Positions 44,111 to 54,976 of a DNA stretch of 64,000 nt are shown here, piece by piece. The stretch lies in the NCBI GenBank assembly GCA_003439945.1, contig QVRM01001106.1, positions 1-64,000 of the forward strand, in the 5' to 3' direction. How positions within the stretch are numbered: position 1 is the first letter of the stretch; each line of letters begins with the position of its first letter. The notes under the pieces are model-generated. The model was not told the DNA's origin. It made no database searches and worked only from the letters and a program-made list of their open reading frames with translations. The translations under genes and the position numbers were made by a program. This DNA is from Dermanyssus gallinae (Eukaryota > Arthropoda > Arachnida > Mesostigmata > Dermanyssidae).

Positions 44111-44461
44111 ACAGCGATCCCAACTGAGAGTGATATATACGCAAACAACGCTAGTATTGATCTTTTATCGAAAATATTGTCTACAGCATCAACCTCAGCC
44201 CCACGCATAGTGCCAGCAACCAATTTTTAGAAGCAACGGAGATCTTGTCGCGCCACTTGTTTATTACAATACGTTTCACAAGTGCAAATTATATCCAAGT
44301 TTGCCAGAATATGCCCGAAAGCAATGGTTGGTAAAATTAGCTGCAATGAACGATTAGTAACAAAGTCTGCAGTTGAGTTAATGATGCATGGTAGTAAGAA
44401 CATCAACGCCTTCTACGATAAATATCAGTGCAATCAATCAGTTCATTCTCGAGGATTTGCG

Positions 44462-44524
44462 CTTAAAACTGTTTGGTCAGACCGCACCCTTGTTTCTTGG
44501 ATCGGCGACCTTCAGCTTCACGTT
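44462..44524 (+). repeat. dispersed repeat Y, copy 2
   Basis: TTAAAACTGTTTGGTCAGAC, CGCACCCTTGTTTCTTGGAT and CGGCGACCTTCAGCTTCAC, matching 42302-42362 in the same orientation. Mariner 3 and the endonuclease fragment lie between the two copies. Confidence 0.8.
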
Positions 44525-46281
44525 TGTTAACAGTCAACACGAGAATCACTAAGGAAAAGTAATAACAAGCAGTTTTGAGTTTGATGGCCGATACTACCTT
44601 ATTTAGGATCACAGGATTAGCAAATACTTGCAGCAACTGATTTCTTAGGGTTTTGGAAGGTATTTCCCTATCAGCAAAAGCACTTTGGAGCAGAAATATG
44701 CGGCGGGGCTTGGGAAGCAAAGAGAGTTGGGACATATATCCGGCATGTAATCCGGCAAGCGGATACGTTAGATCGAGTACAAAAATGATTCTGTGATGTA
44801 CAATCTTATATATGAAAGCGTGGGACATGATAGCTGATCCCGAGATTTACAAAACTAGAACAATGGTAGCTAATACTTGGCGAACGCAAGGGAGAAAGAG
44901 AGAATAGGCGTTTGGCAGCCGCGTTTGCTGATTAATGTTTCCACCGCTCTCTGTATCAGGTCGGTAGTTTCTACGAGCTTCACGTATATGTTTCAGATGC
45001 ACATACACGCATATTCAGATGTATGCGTGTGCGAAGCGCAATAGGTACCACGCCGTGGCATATTTCGTGGTTCGCTCAGTAGCGGAGTTGACAAGACAAA
45101 GCAGTAACTCATTGTTATGAACACATTTTGTTTATCTAGACCAGATGTTAATAAATAATTAAATTAATATTTTCCGTTAGTTCCTGTTGAGTGGTTTACC
45201 GAAGAAAAAGAACCGCTAAACATCCGCAGAGTTGCAGATGTTAATAGATCAGACAGATGCTTCCAGCCGGAACGGCTTGTTTTGTTAGGTTTGTATATGC
45301 GTCAAAAAACCTTTTCTGTTTACTTCTCTTGGCCGTCTCTTAGATGTTCGTTGGCTAGGATTTGCGGCAGCACACCTCTGTTTTCTCGTACAGCTCTGTA
45401 GTTAAACAGCTAAATGTGTTCTGTGGGCAACCGAGATTCCCTGTAGATTTTTACCATTTAGATTGCATGTGACCTAGCCATTAAAGCAAGCGAAACCTTA
45501 CGATCACAGCAGATAGGCCACTACGTTATCACGGTGATGAGGTTTCGCCTAAATCAAGGGCCTCTTATAGCAACCAGACTTCCTTCTTGGTCTTAGTCAG
45601 GAGTACATCGATGCATGGTTTCTACGTTATAAACGCATCGTTGTTTCTAAAGAGAGAGAGTTCAAGAGTTCTTCAAAATGATATTTCATTTGCTCTCATG
45701 TGTAGGCACTATAGCCCGGCCGCGTCCGGGGGTATCCAGTCTATCTACCTTCGACAGCAATTAATGCTACACTTCCAGAGGTATATGCCCCGCCACCTTC
45801 ACACAATACATGTAATCACGGGCTTTGCAACTCTCCACATGCGTGACGTCCGCTGCAGTCTATACTGTGATCGATTCGACAGGCTCAGCACTATGGCTGC
45901 CATGCCCGGTCACCTGGTGGCGTACCGGCTTTCCCATACACACCAGTTAGGGGTGAGTCCGTTTCCCCTCAGCCGCTTAGTGTAAGAAGGATTCATCAAA
46001 CTTTCTGGCAGTCGTGGGCCACCCGCTTTGCCAAGGACTTTTCGTCGAATTTTTTGATTCGCTTTAGAGGTGCCACGTACCATTCACAGCTGCACCAAGA
46101 TCCGAAAGACTTCTTTGTAGCACGCTCTGGCGTGTTTTTCTGCTAGTGATACACGACGTGTATACAGTAAGAAAGATAACTTAAGCGTACTAAGGTCACA
46201 TGCGCGTTGCGGCCATACCGTGGGCCTACTGCACTGTCACAACGGCTGCAGGGAAGCCGTAAGAGCCAAAGATAATGGTAC
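44525..46281. other. about 1.8 kb with no recognised gene
   Basis: A plus-strand frame, 45587-45985 (132 codons), is free of simple repeats but has no domain I recognise. The minus-strand frame 44463-44828 runs into repeat Y. No transposon ends were found. Confidence 0.35.
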
Positions 46282-46309
46282 AATATATATATATATATAT
46301 ATATATATA
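46282..46309 (-). repeat. (TA)n array, possible 3' tail of the 46.4 kb remnant
   Basis: Fourteen TA units. On the minus strand it lies about 90 bp after the stop codon of the RGN-type remnant 46395-46490, behind an AT-rich trailer containing ACAAATAAATTTG. Confidence 0.9.
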
Positions 46310-46394
46310 GGACCGACATAGCCCGCCGGCAAATTTATTTGTCCATGTTGTCTGTTATCACAATGTGTCACATAACGCACTGAAAACTAACGAC

Positions 46395-46490
46395 TCAAGG
46401 CTCTAGGTCCAAGATGGGGCTGGTCCACCTGGCCAAAGTTCCTCTCACCGACGCGGCGTTCCCCCTCTGAACGTCTAACGACAAGCTAAA
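46395..46490 (-). pseudogene. RGN-type retroelement C-terminal remnant, copy 4
   Basis: [16 protein letters not shown] then LARWTSPILDLEP and stop at 46395-46397. It is nearly identical to the plus-strand copy at 35.05 kb. Like that copy, it is preceded by one TA array (46495-46539) and followed by another (46282-46309), in its own orientation. Only the final ~30 codons are recognisable, so the two copies may derive from one short repeat. Confidence 0.6.
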
Positions 46491-46491
46491 G

Positions 46492-46494
<3 letters not shown>

Positions 46495-46539
<45 letters not shown>
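46495..46539. repeat. (TA)n microsatellite
   Basis: About 22 TA units, adjoining the start of RGN copy 4 on the minus strand. Confidence 0.93.
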
Positions 46540-46541
<2 letters not shown>

Positions 46542-49011
46542 TACTTTGTTCTTCTGAGCGTAGCCTATCTCTCTATTAGTCCAGCGGCCAGCGATTGCGT
46601 TACAAATGTACAATTTTGAGTTACAAACGTATGGTAGTGGTGGTATTACAAATAGCTTACCTGCTCATGCTATGGTGCCACCTGCGGATGAAACTTCGCG
46701 TTCGTTTACGCACTGGGAAGTGTATCCCATTGCTCTATGTAGTAGCCTACGCGACAGTTTGCCGTCACTGCTTGCATTCTCGCGCCAAATCACGAAGAGG
46801 CTTATCATTCGCTGCTTTGCTAATAGATGCCAGTATCTCAAAAGCTATTGGTAAAATTGTAGCTGCTGTCGAGACATATGTGTTTTTTTATCTTTTTTTT
46901 GTGAATATTAACCTGGGAACATTAGCTAGCATGTGTCATTAACACGGAGATCGCGGTTCAATATATTCAGTTAAGTTAGTCACGTTTCCAATAAGAGCGG
47001 CGATTTTCATAACTAAACAATCGGAGGAATCAACTTCAATATAAGCTAGCAAACACAATATTGGGATTGAAGATTGACTATTCTCTTAGCGTAATGCTTT
47101 GATTAACAAATAAACGCAACTGTTGCTCGGTGTGGTAGAATAGGACCATTAAGACTTCTTTCTGTGACGTCATATAATTTTTTTTGTTCCAAAGGGAAGC
47201 GCTCGCCATTTATCGGACACGCTGGGCCAAGGGCGTAGTGCAAGGCCTTGCACACAACATGCTCGGCACACAATAAATTAGAATATCTATTAGAGATCTG
47301 CCATGACGACGTTTTACATGTTGTAAGTAACTGTAAAAGATAAGACACTGAATAAAACATATGGGGGAACGCTGTAGCTACTGATTATGTCGATACGAGC
47401 TAGATTGTAATTCGTATAAAAGACAAATACATAGACAAGCTTCTTCATTTTTTTAGAAATGCTCATTCAATTATCTTACTTGAAACTGAACATATAGTCG
47501 ATGTTTTCTCACGAGGGCCTTTCAACGTACAAACGGGATATTCCGATTCTTCGCTGTACGCTCTCCTGATCTGTACGTACAACTGTATATCGCATACGCA
47601 CTTCCACTACTGACACATGTAGCAACGGCGCGGTATCCGAATTGTATTAAGGACAAAACTTGTCTGGAACGAGTGGGACGTTATTTCACTCAGCGGGTTA
47701 CGTTCCACTGCCATGTCGATCGGACTATGTATATATTCCCCATAAAATTAACAAGCTTAAGAAGTTAGGTGAGATTATGCTGCTTGAGCTGAAATAGAAC
47801 CGGCGTCTGTTTAGCAAGATGTTTGTGGAAAAGCAAACCACAGCATACCAGAGGCCAGTAACATTGTTCCTGCGTTTATCGCACGCAAGCGCTTGCACAT
47901 CAGCGACCTATACCCATCCCAGGTAAAGTGCCCTGTACACCATGCAAATTATGAATGCGTATTGACCACAAGACATCCATGCATCTAGGCAAAATATATA
48001 TTTCCTCTCGTCTTTGATTAAGAAGTTTCAGTTTTTAATTGAATGATCTAGCGATAACCTAAGTAGGGTGGATCGTCGGTCAAATGCGACCTGCTTGGGG
48101 TTTGTGAGATGAAACCTACAATATAAATACAGTTACAAAATGATTCAAGAGAGGCTTGCTACTGAAAAACAATTCTGGTAAACCGGCGCATCTAAAACAA
48201 CGTAGAATGACTGTTGCATTGCATAAAAGGCACGTCGACAATAGGAGGCAATCAGCATTATCGGATGGTGCAATATGTATAATGCAGTATGTTCAACCCT
48301 GATTTGTATGTTGTAAATACTTTCATTAAGGAGACTGAGAGTCCCTTCACTATTCTTGTTATTCTCATTAGAGAAAATATATCCAACTGTTCCTGTGGCA
48401 TTACTTGGTGAGAACAAGGTTCATGAAAAATGCTATCTTGTCAACAGCATTCCCGTCAATTCCTGCGCTCTGCAGCATTGCTAAAATGCGTGACGCCTGT
48501 CAAGTTTGCCCGCTGGACTAGTTAATCGTACGGTAACTAACCTACTATCTAACCAAGAACCTAATCGACTTAGTTTTATTGCTGATGTTTATTCACCATT
48601 ATTGGAAGATTTTCACAATATTTACGGGTTATTCCGCTCAAGTACGTCTATTGCAGCAGTTGTTAATGAGCTGGTGTTCAGTTCTATACATCTCATTACG
48701 TGATAACGGTCGATGTCAATTTCGTTACAATATTTAAAAACACATTCGTTGATTCGAAAACATTTTCCCTTTAGACAGAGCTACTGGTAATATCCCTGCC
48801 AGGTTATTTTGCAGATCACTGCCCGGTTTTGTTGCAGATCTTCTTTCCATCTGTTGCTAAGAAAAGCGGGTCCGTCTGTAAAATTATGGATTACAAAGTT
48901 TCAGTTTAGCCTTTCTCCCTGCTGCTTATCTGTGGTTCGAGTGCTTTGTGATCAAACTGGTGATTACGGTGCTCTAGATCTTCTATTAATGTCCCTCCTG
49001 GTCTTGAGGTA
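46540..49011. other. about 2.5 kb with no recognised gene
   Basis: Frames up to 115 codons (46595-46942, plus) without domains. AT-rich from 46.9 kb. No repeats or transposon ends recognised. Confidence 0.4.
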
Positions 49012-49189
49012 ATGGTTCACAATTCCGAACCAGGAGGGGGTTCCGGGGGGGTGGTTTTTAGTGGGTAGTGCGCTCGGATTAGAGTGAGTCGCGTATTCCC
49101 TCTCCGAGCGTCTAGCCCCACACTACCCGTCATTATATCGGCGGGTGTGCGTAAATGCATTTTCCACCCCTTAAAAAAAAAAAAAAAAA
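49012..49189 (+). mobile_element. R1-like 3' UTR with 17-bp poly(A)
   Basis: CCAGGAGGGGGTTCCGGGGG, then TTTTTAGTGGGTAGTGC, GAGTGAGTCGCGTATTCCCT, CATTATATCGGCGGGTGTGC and AAATGCATTTTCCACCCC, ending in about 17 A (49172-49188). The TTTAGTGGGT and TGCATTTTCC motifs and the A tail match the layout of the 3' UTRs at 59.9 and 14.2 kb, though the family is more distant. ATCTTCTATTAATGT occurs on both sides (about 48977 and 49190), consistent with a target-site duplication. A severely 5'-truncated insertion. Confidence 0.7.
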
Positions 49190-50030
49190 GATCTTCTATT
49201 AATGTGGGCTCATTGCACATTTGCAGCACCAGCGTAGATGAGGTGGTTTTTGATAAATCAAGTGCTCTTTTAAGAAACATAGTTTTGATCTTGTCGACAT
49301 CTTTGAGGTTGTCTAATGTTTACTTGGAGGATATGGGTCTAAAGCAATATGTTACTGCGGCAAGGCATTTAAGCTTAAATATGCTGAGTGCAGTCCTAAG
49401 GTCAATTTGTCGACGTATTGTATCCTTCGTATTGACCTATTTACGCATATGTCTATTTTTGGTTTTTCTGCTAGTTTACAACATTATAGTTTGTGTTGGT
49501 ACCGGTGTCAACAGGCGGCCGGACTACCCCGGGACACTTGCCATTCTTCGCACTGTTTACATATTTTTGTAGACGGCACACATCAAAGCACACATAAGAA
49601 GAAGGCGTTTTCTTTGCGGGAACGGAGATCTTGCAGCGCGTCGTGGCACGCCGGGTCGGGCGGCAGACGACGTAGAGATCCAAACGGTTATGTGTTGACA
49701 CCATCTATCGTGGTGGTCGTGGTTCGCTGTCAGTGAGTGGCTCTGTCAGACATGAACTCCTCTAAACTTCTCTCTCTCTCTCTCCGCTCTCTCTCACTCT
49801 CTCTCTATTTGTCTCCGTCTTTTGTTTGCGATGTTATAGCTCTCATACTGTTGTACGTTGTTTCAATGTGTACGTATGTACCATGCACGCAATCACGCAC
49901 GTATGCGCCCGCGCACACATAATAAATATTTACTAAACATCGCTGCTGTTGTTGTCGTTGCTGTTGTTGTTGTTGTTGTTGCTGTTGCTGTGTCTGAGCG
50001 AGAAGCGCAATTGAGGGGGGAGAGAGATAG
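49190..50030. other. no recognised gene; CT-rich and GTT-rich tracts
   Basis: (CT)n-rich 49766-49807 and GTT/GCT triplets at 49939-49992. A 162-codon plus-strand frame starting at 49084 is Leu/Val-rich with stretches of hydrophobic residues near its end, but no domain; it begins inside the R1-like 3' UTR, arguing against a gene. Confidence 0.4.
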
Positions 50031-50032
50031 AG

Positions 50033-50076
<44 letters not shown>
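50031..50076. repeat. (GA)n microsatellite
   Basis: About 20 GA units after a short CA run. Confidence 0.93.
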
Positions 50077-50079
<3 letters not shown>

Positions 50080-50732
50080 AAGGGAAAACGATGTCTTTCC
50101 ACTGTTCACCGGGCGCCGGTGGAAGCATGGCACGTAGAACTACTGGTCGCAGAAGCGACGGCGGGTCGACGCCGGTGACAAAGTCAGTCCGTCCATCCGT
50201 TCGTTCGACAGAGAGGCTAAACTCGCGGTAGCATCGGCAGGAGTCCAACCGGCGGGAGGCCGGCAGTCAGACGAGCGGGCGTGAGCTAGCTAGCGAGTAA
50301 GTGACTACGCTGCTAGGTGAAAAATGACTCGGTCAATATTTGCCCAGCACAAACTAATGGTTTTCCTTACATGATGGCAATCCCGTTTTACCCCCGACCC
50401 TACTCCGTGTGTCGTGCCGTCGTTTTCGGCATCATTCCCTCTCACAGCATGCATTGCCATCGTCGTCCTGCCCTGCCAAGCCCAAGTCCGCGATCCCAGC
50501 CCAAGTCAGGACCCCCTAGTCACAAGTGTTCGGCGGCCGGGAGGAGACAAACGCGTGGGACTACGAGAAAGCGCAAAGTCCGGCCGAGCTCCGCTTCCTC
50601 GTCCGGGGGTGAAAGGATAGCGGGGGAGGGGGGGGGGGGTTCGAGCGAACGAATGAGCGCAACGGTGGGCAAGGGGTGCAGTGGGGGTGGAGAAGGCATT
50701 TGGGCGACGCCCCACTGGCAGTCGGCCATTGG
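50077..50732. other. GC-rich stretch, no identified gene
   Basis: Second GC-rich patch of the window, with a G run at 50627-50639. Open frames on both strands (152 codons at 50317-50775 plus; 133 at 50561-50962 minus) are Pro/Ser/Arg-rich and lack domains. It may be exon or promoter sequence of a host gene. Confidence 0.35.
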
Positions 50733-50874
50733 AGACGTTGGAGAACATGATGCCTTGCGTGTACTTTCCCCTTGAGGAAGCCATCGTCAACATCAACAGG
50801 AGTGGCTCCTCGGTCTCGGCAAACGCGCGGACCAAGAGGACGACGACAATTGGGCATTCCTGTAGTAAGAGCAA
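50733..50874 (+). CDS. hypothetical exon
   Basis: Downstream of an AG at 50731-50732 (CATTGGAG) the frame reads TLENMMPCVYFPLEEAIVNI then NRSGSSVSANARTKRTTTIG, closing at GCAA-gtaaac, a usable splice donor. Composition is balanced and the codons look protein-like. I do not recognise the protein, the acceptor lacks a strong pyrimidine tract, and no neighbouring exon is evident. Offered only as the most gene-like non-transposon frame in this half of the window. Confidence 0.2.
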
Positions 50875-51362
50875 GTAAACGGTATGTATATGTACATATA
50901 TATGTTAGGTCGGAGATATCTATGCGGGAGCAAAACACTATAGAATCTAGAAAAGTTTGCATCTGCTGAATTGCATTCTACATCATCTCAAAACATAACA
51001 AATGTTATATTGAAGCAGGTAGTAATAGTATAACAGAAACAAATAACAGTACAGGTGTTGTATGCTTTCGAGTATATCTGCAAGTATTTGTACCCAATAC
51101 ACGATGTTATTCATAGCTGCACACACAAGAACTTTCTTTGGTAAGCCGTTGTTTTTAACCTGTGAAGGATTTTTTTGGGCTTGGAGGTCATTTTGTCGGT
51201 GTCATTTGGGCTAAAATAGTAGTGTTTGGGATAATCATATGTTTCACATGTTTGAGATAATCATATGTTTCACATTTTTGAGATAATAATTATTTTATGC
51301 GACAAAATCGGGGTACGTTTTAAATTTGGATTTAGGGCAGAGTAGGCCAGAGGAACCTACAG
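50875..51362. other. no recognised gene
   Basis: AT-rich. A short near-repeat TAATCATATGTTTCACAT occurs twice at about 51232-51275. Nothing else seen. Confidence 0.4.
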
Positions 51363-51549
51363 GTTTTTGTTTTTTTAGAGGGCTAACTGGAAAATGCGGT
51401 TGCACACACGGACACCACAGCAGGAAGTCCCTGCAATTGTGGGCCGGTAGTGTGGGGCTCCATCCCACGAAAAACCAGTCATGTCCCCGTTCCCCAACTG
51501 ACTGGGAATTGCTTACGCGGAAGGTGAGCTCCCCACCGGGCCGGTACAG
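51363..51549 (-). mobile_element. R1-like element B, 3' UTR and A-rich tail
   Basis: On the minus strand it follows the RT stop at 51550 and runs CCGGCCCGGTGGGGAGCTCA, CCCAGTCAGTTGGGGAACGG, GGACATGACTGGTTTTTCG, TGGAGCCCCACACTACCGGC and CATTTTCCAGTTAG, then an A-rich tail at 51363-51377. The segment 62930-63080 is a diverged copy of the same 3' UTR in the same orientation, also next to R1-like RT. Confidence 0.75.
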
Positions 51550-51897
51550 CTAGTCCTTGATGTTAGGGACCAGCTTGCGGAGACTGGCACCTGGATCCCC
51601 CTCCGCCAGGCCATACCACTCCCCCTGCCATAGCTGCAATGTGTGTTGCCGTGCCTCTTCCTTCTTAAGGCTCTGGTTGCCCCACAGGCGGCAACGCTCT
51701 TCTGCCTTCAGGTCTCATGGAATAGTGCCCGCGAGCACGAGCGCCGCCGCTGTGCTAACCGTGCGGTAAGCCATGGTGACCCTAAGGGCTCCGACCCGTT
51801 GAGCCCGCCGTAAGCGGGCTCTATTTGCCTTGGTCTTCAAAGCGTTGGTAGGCCAGGCCGGAGCCCCGTAGAGGGCGACTGACTTGACCACGGACAT
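51550..51897 (-). pseudogene. R1-like element B, reverse transcriptase C-terminal end
   Basis: MSVVKSVALYGAPAWPTNAL begins the readable part (the R1 'LYAAPVW' block), then RARLRRAQRVGALRVTMAYR and TVSTAAALVLAGTIP. After a frame change near 51720 it continues DLKAEERCRLW and TLQLWQGEWYGLAEGDPGAS, with LRKLVPNIKD ending at TAG 51550-51552 where related proteins continue with Trp. The same peptide order is seen in the 58.7-59.3 kb element. Upstream parts are absent, so it is 5'-truncated. Confidence 0.8.
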
Positions 51898-52609
51898 AAT
51901 AATCCTTTTCTTGTTTGTTTAGGGCCGTAGGTGTTTGGCATGAGGCGCGCGAAACTATTGGCGATCTTCAATGCCTCTCTGACGCCCGCCGTAGGTGTTC
52001 AGTACCCCGGAGGCCCCGGTCCAGGAAGACCCCCGAGATACTTTGTAGTATTGACTACAGCAATCTCCTGGTCCTTCAGGACACCTCACAGCTATTACGA
52101 CTACAACATCAATGAATGGGTTTCCGTTTTATCTTTCACGGGTTTGCACACATTACCAACACTGGGCGAAGTAGGAAATTCTAGCAACAAACTACGATGC
52201 GCGTTTTTTTAGAATTACCTATTTCACCCAGGTTAGTTGGCCATCGCACCGTAATTGTTTTTTTTTCTAAAAAAACAAACCACGGTGCGATTTGTATAGA
52301 AGCTTACGCAGTTATAGAACTAGGATTGCTTGACTTCTATCCTTTAACATTGTAAATTATAATAGCCTTTTACATTGTAATTATTAATAATGTAACATTA
52401 TAGCTTTTACACTGTAAATTCATTAAACATAATCACTTATGTCTGCAATAATCAACTCTAACTTGTTCTCAATCATATCTGATTCGTCGGGCGCAGATCG
52501 TCGACATATTTATTTTCCGCATCTCAGGGAAACAAAATCACCAACAAACATTTAACAAGTTCGGCAAGCGGCCCTCTTAGATGCATAGTATCCATTCGTG
52601 AACATGCAC

Positions 52610-52644
<35 letters not shown>

Positions 52645-53088
52645 AGGGGCCTTGCTGATCATCTTGCTAATATGTACGCTGGCACAGAGCTGGAGGCGGC
52701 GGCGCACGCAGCAGCCCAACAGGGAACATCATCGGAATCCATGACGGCTATAGGCGCCTATTACCGACATGACAACGACCACAACGACCACACTGAGGAA
52801 CATAATCCATTAATTTCAATAAAACATATCGTTGTGGCTGTTCGTAATTGCCAGTGAACAACAACAACTATTCGTCGGACCGAAGAAGCAGGCCGACTAA
52901 TAATTAAGTGACGAACGCTCTCAGCGGGAGTTTGCTGCCGCACTTGGCGTGGATTTCGGAGTCGGGCCGTTGGCGCATTGCTGCTGCTGCTGGGAAGTTA
53001 GCGAGGCTCTTCGATATGCCGTGCTAGCCCCCGCTGGTCAGCAATTTCAACAAGATGTCAATGTAAAAAGTTAATGTATTGATTGAGA
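51898..53088. other. no recognised gene; hairpin and (TA)n(TG)n inside
   Basis: Contains the hairpin at 52243-52291, an AT-rich near-repeat of TTTTACATTGTAA at 52340-52420, a (TA)n(TG)n array at 52612-52646, and GCT/GCG triplets near 52695-52715. A 74-codon plus-strand frame (52633-52857) has no domain. Confidence 0.4.
52243..52291. other. hairpin of about 22 bp with a tiny loop
   Basis: ATCGCACCGT at 52243-52252 pairs perfectly with ACGGTGCGAT at 52282-52291; the inner part pairs a T run (52259-52266) with an A run (52269-52275), with two or three mismatches between. The loop is about 2-4 nt. The compact shape suggests two inverted copies of a short element rather than a microRNA. Confidence 0.75.
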
Positions 53089-53100
53089 CATATATATTTA

Positions 53101-53160
<60 letters not shown>

Positions 53161-53172
53161 TAGAGAGAGAGG
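53089..53172. repeat. (TA)n(GA)n compound microsatellite
   Basis: About 24 TA units with early TTTATA interruptions, then about 15 GA units. Same order as at 17.0 and 35.2 kb. Confidence 0.94.
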
Positions 53173-53554
53173 TCATAAGCGACGAGGCGAGAGTCTTTTG
53201 TGGAAGGAGAGCTTTTGTCAGCTGAATGATCGAACGCAAATGCTGGGCCGACAACTATTGTCGAGCAACTGCTCTTTATTTAGCGTGATCATAGGATCTC
53301 GCGTACTAATGCGAATGCTATGCTATTCCGTGTAATTAACTACATGCCGTTTTTATTATGACTTTTTATTCACGTCGGTCCGCTACCAACACACACAGGC
53401 ACATATCTATATGCATACGGCATAAGCAAAAAACAATTACAAATCCCTTAAACCCTCGAGCGTTTTTTAACTGCTTACGAGTTGTTTGAACATGACTACC
53501 GGGACTACAAATATATTGAAATGATAGTATTGCAGGGGTGGTTATCATGATCAT
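53173..53554. other. no recognised gene
   Basis: Mixed sequence; short frames only. Confidence 0.4.
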
Positions 53555-53831
53555 TTCCAGGCAGTCATAAATTTAGAACCGCTGATTCCGTAATTAGGAC
53601 AGTTCAAATCCTTCAGCCAAGTTTCACTAATGGCAACGACATTACAGCAGAGCCTACCTGAATCATAAAGTCAGCAATGGATTTAAGCTGCCCCTGCTTT
53701 AGTAGACCACCCGTACCAGCATTAATATAGACGTCTGAGAAGAAATTAACACCAAAGCAAATGTCCTTCCCACAAAGCAACCACTTTCTGATATTCCCCG
53801 AAGACTGGGGAATAATGTAATTAAAATTCAC
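53555..53831 (-). pseudogene. LINE endonuclease N-terminal fragment (EEP/APE type)
   Basis: The minus strand reads INAGTGGLLKQGQLKSIADF at about 53690-53750, then after a frame change CNVVAISETWLKDLNCPNYG and ISGSKF (about 53570-53650). In CR1/L2-like LINEs the endonuclease begins N-A-R-S-L ... L ... D-I-I-A-I-S-E-T-W-L; the Glu of SETW is a metal-binding catalytic residue and is kept. Coding then stops. This is a short 5' part of a LINE ORF, clade unresolved. Confidence 0.6.
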
Positions 53832-53940
53832 AAATTATTTAGATAAAATGAGGAAACAATTTTAGCGTCAGAAGAGCACATAACATCCGTGGTTAAAGAT
53901 CCACGAGCTCTTGAAGGCATTGCGCAGCTTTTGGCTAAAA

Positions 53941-53943
<3 letters not shown>

Positions 53944-53988
<45 letters not shown>
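53944..53988. repeat. (TA)n microsatellite
   Basis: About 22 perfect TA units. Confidence 0.95.
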
Positions 53989-53991
<3 letters not shown>

Positions 53992-54029
53992 TTTTTAGCT
54001 CAGGCAGCGGTGCCAGAATGATATTGTCT

Positions 54030-54976
54030 TCAGACACGTATTAAGCTGGTGTCACCCGACGCAGCTGGAACATTCAAAAAGATGCTCGACAAGCATCCTC
54101 CAGCCCACCCCGACGGCAGTCTTAGGAATCCGCCCGAAAATTCCCTTACCTCGACATGCACGCCTGACGAGGTTACGTTCTAGCTGAAGAACTTCCGCAA
54201 GGGCGTACCTGGATGGCATCACGCCCGCCCATTCTCTCACGCTCATCGAGGTCTAGCCAGTCCCTTAACCACGTCTCGTCTCTGCCCTAGTGAAGATCTG
54301 CGATATCAAAACCGCGGAGAAGATGTCTGGACATCCGAGACGCGCTATTCGCAGCGTGGCTGATCGCCCAGACCAACAAGATCTTGTGGCTTAAGACTCA
54401 TCGCTATAGGCTGGCAATGAAGATTTCCACAGGCGCATCGAACGCCGACGCGGACAATAGCTACGACCTCGCTAATTGGAAACGACATGAACTCAGATAC
54501 CGAATCGAGGCTCCCGGCAGCACCGAAATTTCCCTTGTCCACGGCAAACTCAAAATTTCCCTGGCGCAAGTAAAGTTCCGCCTCGAGAGTGCCCTAACCG
54601 CAAGCATGACGGACTCGATCCGTTTCGTCCACGTATCAAAACCGGATAGCCGTCAATGGCTGGACGTCCTATCGGTGTCGAACACAGAGTTTAGGACCTA
54701 TGCGGCCTCCGTCTAAATCTCGATATGTTCGATGCTCACCCATTTTCTGATCCGAAAAGTCACAATGGGAAAACTGCGGATCTGGGACATGTTGATCGGA
54801 ACACTTACGCGGCGAGCTATACAGCGATTTCCCGCACGGCAGACGGCCTTGCACTTAACGTAAAGAAGGAGAAGGCTTGTCCCTGCAAAGCCTTAGGGAA
54901 CGAGCACACCATATGCCCGTTTGTCATTGAGACATCAGGCGTGTTGGACAGGAGGCCATGGCTACAACGCGGATAA
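54030..54976 (+). pseudogene. possible R2-like non-LTR retrotransposon remnants
   Basis: Two plus-strand frames in a repeat-free, GC-balanced stretch. Frame 54384-54716 ends ESALTASMTDSIRFVHVSKP then DSRQWLDVLSVSNTEFRTYA, which recalls the region of R2-type proteins after the RT (an S-x-x-W-L block before a zinc knuckle). Frame 54725-54976 contains YTAISRTADGLALNVKKEKA then CPCKALGNEHT, which recalls the segment just after the RT active site (A-x-x-x-G-L-x-L-N-x-K-K). Near 54210 AYLDGITPAH could be the G-x-DGITP block. The order is not that of one intact protein, so rearrangement or coincidence is possible. Confidence 0.3.

Noticed and set aside
49084..49572. 162-codon frame as a membrane protein
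   Set aside because: It begins inside an R1-like 3' UTR, crosses its poly(A) (giving a Lys run) and then AT-rich sequence, so it is not a natural gene.
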